From positions 558,001 to 622,000 of the forward strand of contig JAVJQT010000005.1 in NCBI GenBank assembly GCA_040218795.1: DNA of 64,000 nt. Direction: 5' to 3'. Positions within the stretch are counted from its first letter, which is position 1; every line of letters begins with the position of its first letter. Shown here piece by piece: positions 27,161 through 35,933 of the stretch. The position numbers and the translations under genes are program-made. Under the pieces are notes generated by a model. It was given only the letters and a program-made list of their open reading frames with translations, did not search any database and was not told the origin of the DNA. The stretch comes from CCMP332 sp040218795. GTDB lineage: Bacteria; Bacteroidota; Bacteroidia; Cytophagales; CCMP332.

Positions 27161-27192
27161 AAACAAAAAAAGCCCATGCTTGCGCATGGACT
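27161..27192 (-). terminator. Rho-independent terminator of tRNA-Cys
   Basis: Read on the minus strand: stem AGTCCATGC, loop GCAA, stem GCATGGGCT (nine pairs, one G-T), followed at once by a run of seven T and more T-rich sequence. It begins 15 bases after the tRNA 3' end. Confidence 0.85.
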
Positions 27193-27206
27193 TCTCATTT
27201 ACTTTG

Positions 27207-27277
27207 AGGCGCTGAGCGGACTCGAACCGCTGTAAAAGGTTTTGCAGACCTCTGCCTAGCCTCTCGGCCACAGCGCC
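27207..27277 (-). tRNA. tRNA-Cys (anticodon GCA)
   Basis: Read on the minus strand, 71 bases fold as a cloverleaf: acceptor GGCGCTG pairs with CAGCGCC, the discriminator is U, the anticodon arm GAGGT/ACCTT encloses loop CTGCAAA with anticodon GCA, and the T loop has GGTTCGAGTCC. The 3' CCA is not encoded. It follows rpsA on the same strand after a separate terminator and has its own terminator downstream. Confidence 0.95.
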
Positions 27278-27302
27278 ATTTGAATATCAAAAATAGGTAT
27301 TT

Positions 27303-27331
27303 AAGAAAAAAGGAAGGCCGAAACCTTCCTT
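27303..27331 (-). terminator. Rho-independent terminator of rpsA
   Basis: Read on the minus strand: AAGGAAGG, loop TTTCGG, CCTTCCTT, then a T-rich tail (TTTTCTT). It lies 20 bases after the rpsA stop. The A-rich and T-rich flanks on both sides could let it work in both directions. Confidence 0.8.
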
Positions 27332-27350
27332 ATTTTTCAATATTTAAAGA

Positions 27351-29615
27351 CTATTTCTTTTCGGAATCTTCCTCTTCTTTCTTTGAGGCCTTTTCCTTAG
27401 TCTTTGTTTTCGCTTTGGCTTTAGGAGCATCTTCTTTCTTCTCTGCTGCTGTTTTAGCACTAGGCTTTTTTGCTGCAGCTTTGATCTTATCCTCCTTGTC
27501 CTGCTCCATTTGCTCTTTCAAAGCAGAAAGCGCTTCCAATTCACCGAGTGTTGTTTTCTCTGCTGAACTGTTCACATTTCTAACTGCCTTAGAAGTTTTT
27601 CTGGCTGGTTTTGCAGCGGGTTTCTTTTCTGTAGAACCGGCTTCTTCTTCCTTCCAGATTTTAGTATGCGACAATGAAATTCTTCTTTCGTCCTTGTTAA
27701 AATCAAGCACATTGAATTTCAATGTTTCACCAACCTGTGCATTTGTACCGTCTTCTTTTGCCAAATGTTTTGGTAAGGCCGAACCTTCGATTCCGTATTG
27801 AAGTTCAATTCTCGCCCCTTTGTCATTGAGCTCAATGATTGTTCCCTGGTGCTCTGAACCTCTGGTAAAGACTGATTCAAATGCATCCCATGGATTTTCT
27901 TCAATATGCTTATGGCTCAATGCAAGTCTTCTGTTTTCAACATCCAACTCCATTACCACCACCTCTAATTCATCATTGACTTTTACGAACTCAGAAGGAT
28001 GTTTGATTTTCTTGGTCCATGACAAATCTGAAACGTGAACCAAACCGTCGATTCCTTCTTCCAATTCGATAAAGAGACCGAAATTGGTAAGGTTTCTCAC
28101 CACACCAACGTGTCTTGTACCGATGGCATATTTCTCAAGTATTTCAGCTTTTGTCCAAGGATCCTCGGTCAATTGCTTAATACCTAATGACATTTTTCTT
28201 TCTTCTCTGTCAATGGTTAAAACTACCGCTTCAACTTCATCTCCCACATTGATAAAATCCTGAGGATTTCTCAAATGTTGAGACCATGACATTTCAGAAA
28301 CGTGGATAAGTCCTTCTACTCCGGGTTGGATTTCAAGGAAAGCACCATAATCAGCAACATTTACAATTTTGCCTTTAACTTTAGATCCAACTTCGATTTC
28401 TTTTGGTAATGAATCCCATGGATGCTCGGAAAGTTGTTTCATTCCAAGAGAGATTCGTTTTTTACCATCATCAAAGTCAAGTACTACAACCTGAACTTTT
28501 TCATCAAGTTTTAATACTTCCTCTGGGTGATTAATTCTTCCCCATGAAATGTCCGTAATGTGAAGAAGACCGTCAACACCTCCAAGATCGATGAATACAC
28601 CAAAATTGGTCATGTTTTTAACGATTCCTTCCAACACCTGACCTTTTTCAAGGTTATTTAGAATTTCAGCTTTTTGAGCTTCTATGTCTTTTTCGATTAG
28701 GACTTTGTGAGATACAACTACGTTATCATTAGAGTAATTGATCTTCACAACTTTGACTTCCATTGTTTTTCCAACAAAAACGTCAAAATCCCTGATTGGC
28801 TTTACGTCAATTTGCGATCCCGGCAAGAAAGCTTCTATACCGAAAATATCAACGATCAATCCACCTTTAGTTCTTCTTTTAACGAAACCTTCAATTACGG
28901 AATCCTTTTCATGAGAATTCTGAATGGCTTCCCATGCTTTTACAATATTCGCTTTTCGTCTTGAGATAACAACCTGGCCGCTTTTGTCTTCCTGTGTTTC
29001 AAGGTAAACTTCTACGTCGTCGCCAACTTTGAGATCCGGTAAGTCTTTGAATTCAGACAATGATACCAGACCATCCGATTTATATCCTATATTAAGGATC
29101 ACATCTTTTGCAGTGATTCCTACTACAGAACCAGTGATTAATTGCTTTTCTTCAACCTCGTTGATTGTACCTTCGTACATCTTGGCCATTTCTTCTCTTT
29201 CCTTAGCGGAATACTCCTGACCAAAACCTTCTTCGGTTAAATTGTCCCAGCTGAATGGCTCTTCAACCGGAGCTTCTTCTTGGGTACTTTCAGCTTTTGG
29301 AGTAGCAGCTTCTTTTTTGGCTGCAGGCTTGGCTTCTTCTTTTTTGGATTCGTCTTTAACAGGCTCTTCCTTCTTTGGTTCAGCCTTAGCTTCTGCCTTT
29401 GACTCCTCCTTTTTTGTTTCTTTTTTAGGCTTTGCTTCCGCTTTAGGCTTTTCAGCTTTAGCTTCTGCTTTTACTTCGGCTTTCTTTTCTTCTTTTTTTG
29501 CCTCTGTAGCCTTTTTAGTCGTTGCTGATTTTTTTTCAGCAGCTTGCTCCTTCGTTTGGTCCGGAGCCGGGTTTTCCTTTTTGGTTTTTGTTTCTTTTAC
29601 TTTTTCTTCTGACAT
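27351..29615 (-). CDS. rpsA: 30S ribosomal protein S1 with long charged tails
   Basis: S1 binds mRNA on the small ribosomal subunit. At 754 residues this is well above the usual 550-600. Six S1 (OB-fold) repeats occupy about residues 160-650, recognisable by repeated G-V-x-N-x-x-x-F-G-x-F-I-D/E-L and GL-H-SD/E-S/D-WS blocks. The first 115 residues are almost only Lys, Glu, Ala, Pro and Ser with imperfect repeats (KAEAKAEPKKEE, KEESKAEAKAE), and the last 90 are similar. These tails look unstructured. A minus-strand promoter box lies at 29672 and a purine-rich AGGAGAAGGAG stretch precedes the start. Confidence 0.95.
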   Translation of the reverse strand: MSEEKVKETKTKKENPAPDQTKEQAAEKKSATTKKATEAKKEEKKAEVKAEAKAEKPKAEAKPKKETKKEESKAEAKAEPKKEEPVKDESKKEEAKPAAKKEAATPKAESTQEEAPVEEPFSWDNLTEEGFGQEYSAKEREEMAKMYEGTINEVEEKQLITGSVVGITAKDVILNIGYKSDGLVSLSEFKDLPDLKVGDDVEVYLETQEDKSGQVVISRRKANIVKAWEAIQNSHEKDSVIEGFVKRRTKGGLIVDIFGIEAFLPGSQIDVKPIRDFDVFVGKTMEVKVVKINYSNDNVVVSHKVLIEKDIEAQKAEILNNLEKGQVLEGIVKNMTNFGVFIDLGGVDGLLHITDISWGRINHPEEVLKLDEKVQVVVLDFDDGKKRISLGMKQLSEHPWDSLPKEIEVGSKVKGKIVNVADYGAFLEIQPGVEGLIHVSEMSWSQHLRNPQDFINVGDEVEAVVLTIDREERKMSLGIKQLTEDPWTKAEILEKYAIGTRHVGVVRNLTNFGLFIELEEGIDGLVHVSDLSWTKKIKHPSEFVKVNDELEVVVMELDVENRRLALSHKHIEENPWDAFESVFTRGSEHQGTIIELNDKGARIELQYGIEGSALPKHLAKEDGTNAQVGETLKFNVLDFNKDERRISLSHTKIWKEEEAGSTEKKPAAKPARKTSKAVRNVNSSAEKTTLGELEALSALKEQMEQDKEDKIKAAAKKPSAKTAAEKKEDAPKAKAKTKTKEKASKKEEEDSEKK

Positions 29616-29671
29616 ATGTTTTTCTCCTTCTCCTGATTCGCTATTTTATTTTGATTTGCGAAAAAGGACTG

Positions 29672-29679
29672 CAAAAGTA
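29672..29679 (-). promoter_or_regulatory. Candidate -7 box for rpsA
   Basis: CAAAAGTA on the plus strand reads TACTTTTG on the minus strand, matching TAnnTTTG, 57 bases upstream of the rpsA start. A possible TTG lies 24 bases further upstream, a little too far for the usual -33 spacing. Confidence 0.45.
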
Positions 29680-29777
29680 GAAAATTTAATTATAGATGAA
29701 AAGCAATATGAAAATATTGTTAATCTGCCCGAAAAGAGTGAGGACAAATTAACATGAGCTAATTCAAGGTTTTTGAT

Positions 29778-30527
29778 TTATCCGAGTCGTCTGATTGAAT
29801 GCAAATGATGAGATATTTCTCCATTATCATTCAATATACCGTTCTTATTTAATTCACTCTCTCTTACCCATGAGCTGGAATGGATGATTTTATTCTTTTC
29901 GGAAATGATACCCACATGATTTATTTTTCCTTTATCATTTGAAAAGAATGCCAGGTCCCCCTTTTTATGATCGGAATACTGATTTATTTCTTCTCCTGAT
30001 TTAATTTGCATTGAAGCATCCCTCTTCAATTTGATTCCACTTAGTTTAAATACAATTTGGACGAAACCGGAACAGTCCAATCCGAAAATTGAACGGCCGC
30101 CCCATAAATAAGGAGCTCCCAAAAATTTTTGTGCATCACGAATGATTTGTTCCGGGTCATAACCATCAAAACTTTTGGATCGCATAAATTTTAAATCATT
30201 GTTCATCCAGGAAAGAGGCACTTCAGAGCCGGGGCTCAGACTCAAGAGACCAAATTCATCTATGCTGATTTTAATGTTATGTGTAATCAGAAATGTTTTT
30301 TGAATGTGAAATTCTTTTCTGTTCTCGGCATCTAATTCCTGGAACTGACCTTTGTCTATAAATCCTTCATAGGCATCGTAATCCATTTTTATCTTATACC
30401 ATTTGTCTTCTTCACTTATGATATCGTATGATTCGCCAAATAAAATCTGACTTACCATTTCGGAGGTATCCGATGCTTTTGCTCTTACCGGTATGGCAGA
30501 TAAGAATGCTATTCCTTTTTTATCCAA
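29778..30527 (-). CDS. NlpC/P60 (C40) peptidoglycan endopeptidase with SH3-like domain
   Basis: A 249-residue protein. Residues 1-60 resemble a bacterial SH3 domain (PVRAKASDTSEMVSQILFGE, then WYKIKMDYDAYEGFID). The C-terminal catalytic domain has the Cys in GLDCSGFVQ (about residue 152), GAPYLWGGRS before it, and the His in NHVGIIS (about residue 207). Enzymes of this type cut D-Glu-diamino-acid bonds in wall peptides. No signal peptide is evident, so it may act on cytosolic muropeptides like YkfC. Its start overlaps smpB by eight bases. Confidence 0.88.
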   Translation of the reverse strand: MDKKGIAFLSAIPVRAKASDTSEMVSQILFGESYDIISEEDKWYKIKMDYDAYEGFIDKGQFQELDAENRKEFHIQKTFLITHNIKISIDEFGLLSLSPGSEVPLSWMNNDLKFMRSKSFDGYDPEQIIRDAQKFLGAPYLWGGRSIFGLDCSGFVQIVFKLSGIKLKRDASMQIKSGEEINQYSDHKKGDLAFFSNDKGKINHVGIISEKNKIIHSSSWVRESELNKNGILNDNGEISHHLHSIRRLG

Positions 30528-30981
30528 ATCGTTCTATTTCTCTCTTCATGTCCTTATTCTTAATATCCTGTCGTTTATCGTATATTTTCTTCCCTTTGGC
30601 CAATCCTATTTCCATTTTTGCAAAGCCTCGTGAATTGATAAATAGACGCAAAGGCACAATGGTCAGTCCTTTTTCCTCGGTTTTTTTCTGAAATTTCTCA
30701 ATCTCTTTTTTCTTTAATAAGAGCTTTCTTTTTCTGGTAGGCTCGTGATTGGCATGACTGGCCTCGGTGTATTCGGCTATGTGCATATTCTTTATCCACA
30801 TTTCATCCTTGTCGATAAAACAATAGCCTTCCTGCAAACTCGCTTTGCCCATACGAATGGATTTGATTTCCGAACCGGTCAGGACTATACCTGCTACCTC
30901 TTTATCCAGAATCTCAAATTCGTATCGCGCCTTGCGATTTTTGATATTAATATTTTGTTGAATTGAACTGCCTTTTGACAA
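30520..30981 (-). CDS. smpB: SsrA-binding protein SmpB
   Basis: SmpB partners tmRNA in rescue of stalled ribosomes. The 153-residue protein shows the family features: NRKARYEFEILD, GIVLTGSEIKSIR, the GYCFID strand, RKRKLLL-K and the C-terminal GLAKGKKIYDKRQDIKNKD tail that enters the mRNA channel. Full length. It lies two bases after the thioesterase gene and overlaps the NlpC gene. The tmRNA gene itself was not found in the window. Confidence 0.97.
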   Translation of the reverse strand: MSKGSSIQQNINIKNRKARYEFEILDKEVAGIVLTGSEIKSIRMGKASLQEGYCFIDKDEMWIKNMHIAEYTEASHANHEPTRKRKLLLKKKEIEKFQKKTEEKGLTIVPLRLFINSRGFAKMEIGLAKGKKIYDKRQDIKNKDMKREIERFG

Positions 30982-30983
30982 TT

Positions 30984-31367
30984 TTAATCGTATTTAAATT
31001 TTTTCTCCAAAACTGATTTAGGCAATATTTTCTGTCCGGTCCTTCCCGTGGCAACCAGCCTTTCCCCTACCTTAACTTCATAGCTGCAAATTAATTCGTC
31101 GTGTTCATAGGAATCCACCTCGGCATTAACTACAAATTCTTCGTCCATGAAAACCGGATTGTGATGCAATATTTCAAGCATGGTGCCTATACCTTCTTCA
31201 TCGTCTTTTTTTATCTTTTTTATGTATTGCCGTGTAGTCCATTCAATTTCTCTGGCCAGGGCAAATGTAGAACAGACATAATGCACCTTTTCATATTTGA
31301 AATGGGCCAGATCATCCTGAGTCACTCTATGGCGGTGAATAATTTTTTTAATTAATTCGGGCTGCAT
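30984..31367 (-). CDS. Hotdog-fold thioesterase, FlK-like
   Basis: A 127-residue single-domain hotdog protein: VHYVCSTFALAREIEWTTRQYI forms the start of the central helix region (given in part), with HHNPVFMDEEFVVNAEVDS and GERLVATGRTGQKIL as the strands. Similarity is to the fluoroacetyl-CoA thioesterase family (FlK) in general shape; the true substrate is unknown. It leads a three-gene minus-strand operon with smpB and the NlpC hydrolase, and is divergent from pyrG across 107 bases. Confidence 0.7.
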   Translation of the reverse strand: MQPELIKKIIHRHRVTQDDLAHFKYEKVHYVCSTFALAREIEWTTRQYIKKIKKDDEEGIGTMLEILHHNPVFMDEEFVVNAEVDSYEHDELICSYEVKVGERLVATGRTGQKILPKSVLEKKFKYD

Positions 31368-31441
31368 GCGCTGTAAATCTACAATTAAGTTTGAATGTCC
31401 GAGGCAGAAATATAGTATTAGAAATTAACACTTGGAAATTA

Positions 31442-31449
31442 TACCTTTG
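31442..31449 (+). promoter_or_regulatory. Candidate -7 box for pyrG
   Basis: TACCTTTG matches TAnnTTTG and lies 25 bases before the pyrG ATG. A -33 TTTG at the right spacing is not obvious. Confidence 0.45.
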
Positions 31450-31474
31450 CATCCCGTATGCATAAATCCTCAGA

Positions 31475-33094
31475 ATGGCAGCGGTAAAATTTATTTTTGT
31501 AACAGGCGGAGTGACCTCCTCACTCGGTAAAGGTATCATCGCAGCTTCTTTGGCCAAATTATTACAGGCCAGGGGTTTCAAAGTTACCATCCAGAAATTC
31601 GATCCTTACATTAACATCGACCCCGGGACAATGAATCCTTATGAGCATGGTGAGTGTTATGTGACCGAAGACGGCGCCGAAACAGACCTTGATTTAGGCC
31701 ATTACGAGAGATTCTTAAATACATCGACTTCTCAGGCCAATAATATCACTACCGGAAGAATCTACAATACCGTTATTTCTCAGGAAAGACAGGGTGTGTA
31801 TTTGGGCAAAACCGTACAGGTCATTCCACATATCACCGATGAAATAAAGAGAAATTTTAATCTGCTGGCAGAAAAACACGATTACGATATCATCATCACT
31901 GAAATTGGTGGTTGTGTTGGAGATATTGAATCATTGCCATTCATTGAAGCCTTGAGGCAATTCAAATTTGATCAGGGGCCTTCCAATTGTGCAGTAATAC
32001 ATTTAACACTGATTCCATTTCTCAAAGCATCGGGAGAATTAAAAACAAAACCAACCCAGCATTCGGTTAAAACATTGCTGGAGGCCGGAATTCAACCCGA
32101 TATTTTGGTTTGCCGTTCCGAGATGTCGCTGCCAATGGAAATCAGAAAAAAGATCGCGCTATTCTGCAATGTCCCAATCAATTCGGTCATAGAAGCGCAG
32201 GATGCAGAAAGCATTTACGATGTGCCCATTATGATGCTCAAGGAACATCTGGATGTACGAGTTATGACAAGGCTTGGATTGAAAAAGAAAAAGAATCCGG
32301 AAATTGAAACATGGAAAGATTTTCTCGGTAAACTGAAAAATCCTACGGGAGAAGTAAATGTGGCTATTGTTGGGAAATATGTGGAGCTCCACGATGCCTA
32401 TAAATCCATACACGAAGCTATTATTCACGCAGGTGCGGTAAATGAATGTAAGGTCAATGTCAACTGGATTTCATCAGAACACATTACAGATCAAAATAAA
32501 CAGCGTCAATTGGCAAATCTAGATGGAATTCTTGTAGCTCCCGGATTTGGCGAAAGAGGTATTGAGGGTAAAATTGAAACTGTCAATTATGCCAGAATCA
32601 ATGGCATACCATTTTTTGGTGTATGTCTCGGAATGCAATGCGCTGTAATTGAATTTGCTCGAAACGTAGCCGGTTTAAAACATGCTGAATCATCCGAGGT
32701 TAATGAAAAAGCAAAGGATAAAGTCATTGATATAATGCCCGATCAGAAAAATATTGAAAATAAAGGTGGCACAATGCGATTGGGAGCCTATGTTTGCAAT
32801 CTGAAAAAAGACAGCCTGGCCTATAAGCTTTATGGAAAGAAAAAAATATCTGAAAGACACAGACACCGTTATGAATTCAATAATGCTTATAAAGAAACGT
32901 TTGAAAAAAACGGAATGATAGCTTCAGGAATTAATCCGGAAAACAATCTGGTGGAAGTGGTTGAAATAGCAGATCACCCATTTTTTATAGGCACGCAGTT
33001 TCACCCGGAATTTAAAAGTACCGTCTTAAATCCTCACCCTTTATTTGCAGGTTTTATCAAAGCAGCTATACAATATAAAAACGAGAGTAATTAA
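31475..33094 (+). CDS. pyrG: CTP synthase
   Basis: Makes CTP from UTP with ATP and glutamine. The 539 residues contain the synthetase domain (FVTGGVTSSLGKGIIAASLA near residue 6; KFDPYINIDPGTMNPYEHGE; ITEIGGCVGDIES) and a class I glutaminase domain with the catalytic Cys in FGVCLGMQCAV (about residue 386) and the His/Glu pair in GTQFHPEFKS (about residue 513). Full length and normal. It starts the rightward gene run and is followed by yidC after six bases. Confidence 0.98.
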   Translation: MAAVKFIFVTGGVTSSLGKGIIAASLAKLLQARGFKVTIQKFDPYINIDPGTMNPYEHGECYVTEDGAETDLDLGHYERFLNTSTSQANNITTGRIYNTVISQERQGVYLGKTVQVIPHITDEIKRNFNLLAEKHDYDIIITEIGGCVGDIESLPFIEALRQFKFDQGPSNCAVIHLTLIPFLKASGELKTKPTQHSVKTLLEAGIQPDILVCRSEMSLPMEIRKKIALFCNVPINSVIEAQDAESIYDVPIMMLKEHLDVRVMTRLGLKKKKNPEIETWKDFLGKLKNPTGEVNVAIVGKYVELHDAYKSIHEAIIHAGAVNECKVNVNWISSEHITDQNKQRQLANLDGILVAPGFGERGIEGKIETVNYARINGIPFFGVCLGMQCAVIEFARNVAGLKHAESSEVNEKAKDKVIDIMPDQKNIENKGGTMRLGAYVCNLKKDSLAYKLYGKKKISERHRHRYEFNNAYKETFEKNGMIASGINPENNLVEVVEIADHPFFIGTQFHPEFKSTVLNPHPLFAGFIKAAIQYKNESN

Positions 33095-33100
33095 TATTAA

Positions 33101-34978
33101 ATGGATAGAAATCAATTAATCGGACTTGTTCTGATTTCCGCGATGCTCGTGGGATATCTTTATTTTTTCGGTGAACAGCCAAAACCCGAAGAAACAATTT
33201 CCGAAGCACCCACAGAGCAAATAGAAAATAATTCTGAGAAAAATAATACGGTTTCAGAAGAGCCAAAAGCCATAAGTAACCCCGTCAATGTTGGAGATAG
33301 CACTGAGTTGCAATCCGATAGCATTGCGGTACAGGAAAAAGTGGGTAAATGGGGCGCACTCTATGCCAACACTCAGGGAAAAGAAAAGAATTATGTACTT
33401 GAAAATGAAGTATTTAAAATTAAAATCTCAAACAAGGGTGCCGGAATAAAAGAAATTCTGCTGAAAAAGCACGTTACCTATGAAAAGCAAGCTCTTGTGC
33501 TTTTGGATTCTGCCAATCACCAAATGGATTGGTTGATGACTTCTGTGGATGGCAAAACACTCAATTTAAAAGACCTTTATTACGAAGGTAAACTAACAGA
33601 AAGCGAAGAGTTCAACGTACTTACCCTTAGCGCCAGCGCTTCCAATGGTTTCATAAAGCATATTTTTAAAATCAGTCCGAAATCTTATGTGGTTGATTAC
33701 AAAATTCAGGTGGATGGACTTAACGATTTAATCGCCAATAAGAATGTACAATTCTACTGGCAAGAAGACCTCAAGCGCTTTGAAAATGTAATCGATCAAA
33801 GTCGAAACCATACCGCAGTCAATTATTACAATACCAAAGGTGATTTTGAAGAAGTCACCAATGATGCCGACGCCGAGAAAGTCACAGAAAAAGGAGTGAA
33901 CGATGTAAAATGGCTCTCGATGAAACAAAAGTTTTTTAATTCGGGACTAATTTCAAGCCTTCCCATGCAAAATGGGGAATTCAGTAGTGAATTTGACATC
34001 AATGATTCGAGTACCGTCAAATCGCAAACCGCAAGCATTGAAATTCCCTTTCAAATGTTTTCGGACGAGGAGCAATCCTTCCAGTTTTATTTTGGGCCAA
34101 ATAACTTTTCCATACTTAAAAAAGTTACCGAGGGTTATGGAGAAAATGTTTATCTGGGTTGGACAATTTTCGCATCGGTCAACAAATATACCGTTGTCCC
34201 TTTCTTCAATTTTCTTGAAAACTATATCAGCAATTATGGATTGATCATTCTGATCCTGGTATTTGTGGTAAAACTCATTTTGTCGCCACTCTCCTACCGT
34301 TCTTATGTTTCCATGGCGAAGATGAAAGTGCTTCGGCCGGAAATTGAGCAGATCAAGGAAAAAATCGGAGACGACCAGCAAAAAGTACAGATGGAAACCA
34401 TGCAGCTGTATCAAAAATTTGGTGTAAATCCACTGAGTGGCTGTGTTCCAATGGTTTTACAAATTCCCGTTTTGTTTGCGCTCTTTAATTTCTTTCCGAA
34501 TTCGGTAGAATTAAGACAAAAAAGCTTTTTATGGGCCCATGATTTATCGACCTATGACAGCATTCTGGACCTTCCTTTTAATATTCCTTTTTATGGAGAC
34601 CATGTCAGTTTATTTACCTTGTTGATGACCTTGTCTACATTGGCATATACCTATGTTCAGAATCAAAATAACCCGATGCAACAGCAGGGGCCAATGAAAA
34701 CCATGCAATACTTCTTCCCGGTTATGATCATGTTCTTTTTGAACAATTTCTCTTCCGGATTGACCTATTACTATTTTCTATCGAATGTAATTACAATAGC
34801 GCAACAGCTTTTAATTGCAAGATTTATCGATGACAAAGCCATCAGAGATAAACTGGAGACTAAAAAAGAAAAGCGATCCAACAAAAAGAAATCCGGATTT
34901 TCCGCAAGACTGGAGGAGGCAATGAAATCCCAACAGCAAAAGCAAAAAAACAAGGGCAAAGGCGGAAGAAAAAAATAA
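33101..34978 (+). CDS. yidC: Membrane protein insertase YidC
   Basis: Inserts proteins into the inner membrane. The 625 residues have an N-terminal helix (about 5-22), a low-complexity linker, a large periplasmic beta domain (about 85-350), and a C-terminal five-helix core starting near 365 (ILSPLSYRSYVSMAKM, the hydrophilic-groove region, and QKFGVNPLSGCVPMVLQIPVLFALF as separate blocks). The tail is strongly basic (KKEKRSNKKKSGF, then KQKNKGKGGRKK), which helps bind ribosomes. Six bases after pyrG. Confidence 0.97.
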   Translation: MDRNQLIGLVLISAMLVGYLYFFGEQPKPEETISEAPTEQIENNSEKNNTVSEEPKAISNPVNVGDSTELQSDSIAVQEKVGKWGALYANTQGKEKNYVLENEVFKIKISNKGAGIKEILLKKHVTYEKQALVLLDSANHQMDWLMTSVDGKTLNLKDLYYEGKLTESEEFNVLTLSASASNGFIKHIFKISPKSYVVDYKIQVDGLNDLIANKNVQFYWQEDLKRFENVIDQSRNHTAVNYYNTKGDFEEVTNDADAEKVTEKGVNDVKWLSMKQKFFNSGLISSLPMQNGEFSSEFDINDSSTVKSQTASIEIPFQMFSDEEQSFQFYFGPNNFSILKKVTEGYGENVYLGWTIFASVNKYTVVPFFNFLENYISNYGLIILILVFVVKLILSPLSYRSYVSMAKMKVLRPEIEQIKEKIGDDQQKVQMETMQLYQKFGVNPLSGCVPMVLQIPVLFALFNFFPNSVELRQKSFLWAHDLSTYDSILDLPFNIPFYGDHVSLFTLLMTLSTLAYTYVQNQNNPMQQQGPMKTMQYFFPVMIMFFLNNFSSGLTYYYFLSNVITIAQQLLIARFIDDKAIRDKLETKKEKRSNKKKSGFSARLEEAMKSQQQKQKNKGKGGRKK

Positions 34979-34983
34979 GGAGC

Positions 34984-35071
34984 TTATCCACATTTTTGCC
35001 TAAAGAAGCACACAATTCATTATTAATTTTTTGATTATCAATCAATTAAATGCCTTAAAAAGTGTGCATAA
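34984..35071. other. DnaA-box pair with A+T-rich dyad: candidate replication origin
   Basis: A perfect DnaA box TTATCCACA (34984-34992, plus strand) and a second, TTATGCACA, on the minus strand (35063-35071) face each other across about 70 bases. Between them is a very A+T-rich stretch with the dyad TTGATT-ATC-AATCAA (35031-35045). This is the 163-base gap between yidC and parA, close to the switch from leftward to rightward genes. The dnaA gene is not in the window, so the call rests on pattern only. Confidence 0.4.
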
Positions 35072-35073
35072 CC

Positions 35074-35108
35074 TTTTGAAACAGATACTGTTGCATTGTT
35101 TATCTTTG
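35074..35108 (+). promoter_or_regulatory. Candidate promoter of parA
   Basis: TATCTTTG at 35101-35108 matches the TAnnTTTG -7 box, with TTTTG at 35074-35078 as the -33 box, 22 bases apart. The start codon is 33 bases downstream. It overlaps the edge of the second DnaA-box-like site, so DnaA binding could affect parAB expression. Confidence 0.5.
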
Positions 35109-35141
35109 CATTAACAATTTAATTCGACATCAGAATTTCAC

Positions 35142-35933
35142 ATGGGAAAAATCATCGCGATAGCTAATCAAAAAGGAGGAGTTGGAAAAACTACCACAGC
35201 AATCAATTTGGCTGCAAGTCTTGCTGTACTGGATTTTAAAACACTAATAGTAGATGCCGACCCTCAGGCCAATTCTACTTCAGGGACAGGACTGGATCCC
35301 AAAGAAATACAACACGGCATATACGAATGCATGGTTGATGACATCAGCCCTGTGGATTGTATAATGCAAACGGATATTCCATCCCTTGATATTCTTCCTT
35401 CACACATCAATTTGGTGGGAGCAGAAGTGGAAATGATCAACCTTGAAGCCAGAGAAGAAATAATGAAGGGCGTGTTGAACGGAATCCGCGGGAATTACGA
35501 TTTTATAATTATCGACTGTTCTCCTTCCTTGGGTTTGATTACCGTCAATGCCCTAACCGCCGCCGATTCGGTGATCATTCCGATACAATGCGAGTATTTT
35601 GCCCTGGAAGGATTGGGTAAGCTTTTGAATACCATAAAAATTATTCAAACCCGTCTTAACCCCGAGCTTGAAATTGAAGGAATGTTGCTGACCATGTACG
35701 ATGTTCGTTTAAATCTTTCGAATCAGGTTGTGGAAGAAGTTAAGACCCATTTCAAACACCTTGTTTTTAAAACCATTATTCCAAGAAATATAAAATTAAG
35801 CGAAGCACCGAGTTTCGGATTGCCGGCCATTGTTCACGATGCAGAAAGCAAAGGAGCGATAAGCTATTTAAATCTTGCGCATGAAATGCTTCAAAGCAAT
35901 GGTGTCAAAATCGGTTCAAAGAAAATGGCATGA
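35142..35933 (+). CDS. parA: Chromosome-partitioning ATPase ParA (Soj)
   Basis: A 263-residue Walker-type ATPase with the deviant Walker A KGGVGKTTTA (residue 11 on), DADPQANST, Walker B FIIIDCSPSLG, and the IPIQCEYFALEG segment. It binds DNA non-specifically and, with ParB, moves the origin region. No N-terminal helix-turn-helix is present, so it is the chromosomal type. The stop overlaps the parB start as ATGA. Confidence 0.96.
   Translation: MGKIIAIANQKGGVGKTTTAINLAASLAVLDFKTLIVDADPQANSTSGTGLDPKEIQHGIYECMVDDISPVDCIMQTDIPSLDILPSHINLVGAEVEMINLEAREEIMKGVLNGIRGNYDFIIIDCSPSLGLITVNALTAADSVIIPIQCEYFALEGLGKLLNTIKIIQTRLNPELEIEGMLLTMYDVRLNLSNQVVEEVKTHFKHLVFKTIIPRNIKLSEAPSFGLPAIVHDAESKGAISYLNLAHEMLQSNGVKIGSKKMA

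Noticed and set aside
27025..27207. A 60-codon plus-strand frame and an overlapping minus-strand frame beside tRNA-Cys
   Set aside because: The plus frame starts at TTG, runs through the tRNA terminator hairpin and matches nothing known; the minus frame has no start codon. A decayed gene is possible but not supported.
28000..29600. Long plus-strand frames opposite rpsA rich in Phe, Ser and Ala
   Set aside because: They are the antisense image of the Lys/Glu/Ala-rich tails and S1 repeats, and not genes.
30792..30800. A perfect DnaA box TTATCCACA inside smpB
   Set aside because: It is single, in coding sequence, and about 0.5 such matches are expected by chance in a window of this size, so it was not added to the origin call.
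31348..31590. An 80-codon minus-strand frame between the thioesterase and pyrG
   Set aside because: It overlaps the start of pyrG and the pyrG promoter box and has no family features.
35125..35145. A parS-like stretch (TTTCACATGGGAAA) over the parA start
   Set aside because: It departs from the parS 16-mer in several core positions, and the ATG of parA is part of it.
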